Part shown: positions 31,297 to 32,141 of the stretch, in pieces
How positions within the stretch are numbered: the first letter of the stretch is position 1
Layout of the letters: every line of letters starts with the position of its first letter
From: Branchiostoma floridae
Taxonomy: Eukaryota; Chordata; Leptocardii; Amphioxiformes; Branchiostomatidae
DNA: 32,141 nt
Direction of reading: 5' to 3'
Assembly: GCF_000003815.2 (NCBI RefSeq)
Contig: NC_049980.1
Coordinates: forward strand, 34,785,991 to 34,818,131
Made by a program: the position numbers and the translations under genes
Notes under the pieces: generated by a model
What the model was told of the DNA's origin: nothing
Databases searched by the model: none
The model's input: only the letters and a program-made list of their open reading frames with translations

Positions 31297-32141
31297 AGCC
31301 TGGTGTCCAGCTATATGATAGCTCCCAATCGCGAGTCTCTTCTGTCCTCTTCGCAAATGGCTCGTTCTCATTTAAATGTAAAAATGCTGTCGCCTGCTTT
31401 TGCGACTTGATTTGCAGCAAATTTTAGACAAAATCACAGGTTCCTTCATTTTTCCACAATCCCTGGAATGTTTTCCAAAAGATTCCTTTTGGTTGATGGC
31501 TTGGAAGATTATTTTAGCCACGGGTGGAATTTCACCCCCCGTAAAAAATGGTTGTCACCTGAGAACAAACGAAGAATTCAAGTAGTAGCCAAAAATGTAA
31601 CAATTCAGTTCCCAGAATGATTGTTCGGTAGATGAAACCAGCTGAGCAGGCCCTTTGCCCGATAACGCCAGATCGGTACTGTCACTGATCTTGGAGGCTG
31701 TGTGAGGTGGGTTATTCCTGTTGCCAAATTCGGTAACAAATGTTACCACCACCAGTTTGATGGTTGCCAGTTGCCACTGTTATATTATCCACGTATAAGA
31801 CAAGAAATGACCGTTTTAGTGACGCTGCACAGTTTTTCTGGCTTTCTAAAGAAACAAGGAAGGGTTGTTGACTGCCATTTGTATCCCACCTTGCTTACAA
31901 AATGTTGTACAGAAATGACTGTAACGAACGTTAGCATTGTTCGAAGCTTTCTAAGCTTTCTATTTGACCTGGCGTAAAAAAGCTGCCCACTTTTTAAGTG
32001 TCCCTAGGGACATCCTCTTATACCTAAATGATGTAGTCAATAAGGCCATTATTTACAATTCAATGAGAACGAGTGAAATACGTATCTGCGAAGAGGACAA
32101 AAGAGACTCGGGAACTATAATACCGCTGGATACCAGGGTAC
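31295..32141. mobile_element. Non-autonomous DNA transposon with long terminal inverted repeats
   Basis: The left end (31295-31385) reads GTAGCCTGGTGTCCAGC, then GAGTCTCTTCTGTCCTCTTC, GCAAATGGCTCGTTCTCATT. The reverse complement of the right end (32050-32141) reads GTACCCTGGTATCCAGC, then GAGTCTCTTTTGTCCTCTTC, then CTCGTTCTCATT. The arms are about 90 bp and imperfect. The interior of about 660 bp has no transposase and no convincing gene. The element sits at the edge of the inverted 184-bp copy, apparently inside it. The window ends exactly at the right terminus, so a target-site duplication cannot be checked. Confidence 0.85.

Noticed and set aside
31400-31977. Open frames of 61-91 codons inside the TIR element as a transposase
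   Set aside because: They are too short, show no catalytic motif, and overlap one another on opposite strands.

Overview
The window looks like animal nuclear DNA. It has two spliced protein genes with GT-AG introns, abundant tandem repeats, DNA-transposon and LINE remnants, and five runs of N (scaffold gaps). The two genes resemble chordate or deuterostome versions: a germ cell-less (GMCL1) homologue, and a UDP-glucuronosyltransferase with the 220-nt penultimate exon known from vertebrate UGTs. My best guess is an invertebrate deuterostome such as a lancelet. The sequence alone does not prove this.

Layout. 1-3115: no recognisable gene; degenerate tandem repeats at 1178-1290, 1560-2080 and 2097-2298. 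3216-3950: a 21/27-bp minisatellite beside a gap. 4150-4465: a nested inverted repeat with a hairpin of about 45 bp. 4736-5603 (minus): the last two exons of a UGT gene, followed at 5654-5847 by two broken copies of the start of its penultimate exon. 5901-7000: a 1.1-kb repeat whose near-identical twin lies at 15471-16570. 8350-15065 (plus): twelve in-frame exons of a GMCL1/germ cell-less homologue, 366 codons. Its C-terminal exon or exons (about 110 residues in vertebrates) are not in the window.

15471-28775 is the most unusual part. It is an inverted array of about 37 units of 290-300 bp: 21 in plus orientation, a 400-bp LINE reverse-transcriptase fragment as spacer, then 16 in minus orientation. 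A tRNA-derived module of about 450 bp sits at the same place inside one unit of each arm. The right arm contains a tandemly doubled four-unit block (1186 bp). One left-arm unit carries a 5'-truncated LINE with a target-site duplication. The right arm runs into an 866-bp gap. 29642-32141 holds a 184-bp tandem repeat with one inverted copy, and an 847-bp element with long terminal inverted repeats that reaches the window's end.

A second theme is small duplications across splice junctions. Exon 8/intron 8 of the GMCL1 gene is repeated 12 times (58-bp units, each holding an open 33-nt cassette between AG and GT). The exon 11 donor is duplicated (38 bp), the exon 2 acceptor has a 27-bp copy in intron 1, and the UGT penultimate-exon acceptor is present three times. 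The two genes have no evident functional link. No operon-like or defence-like gene system is visible.
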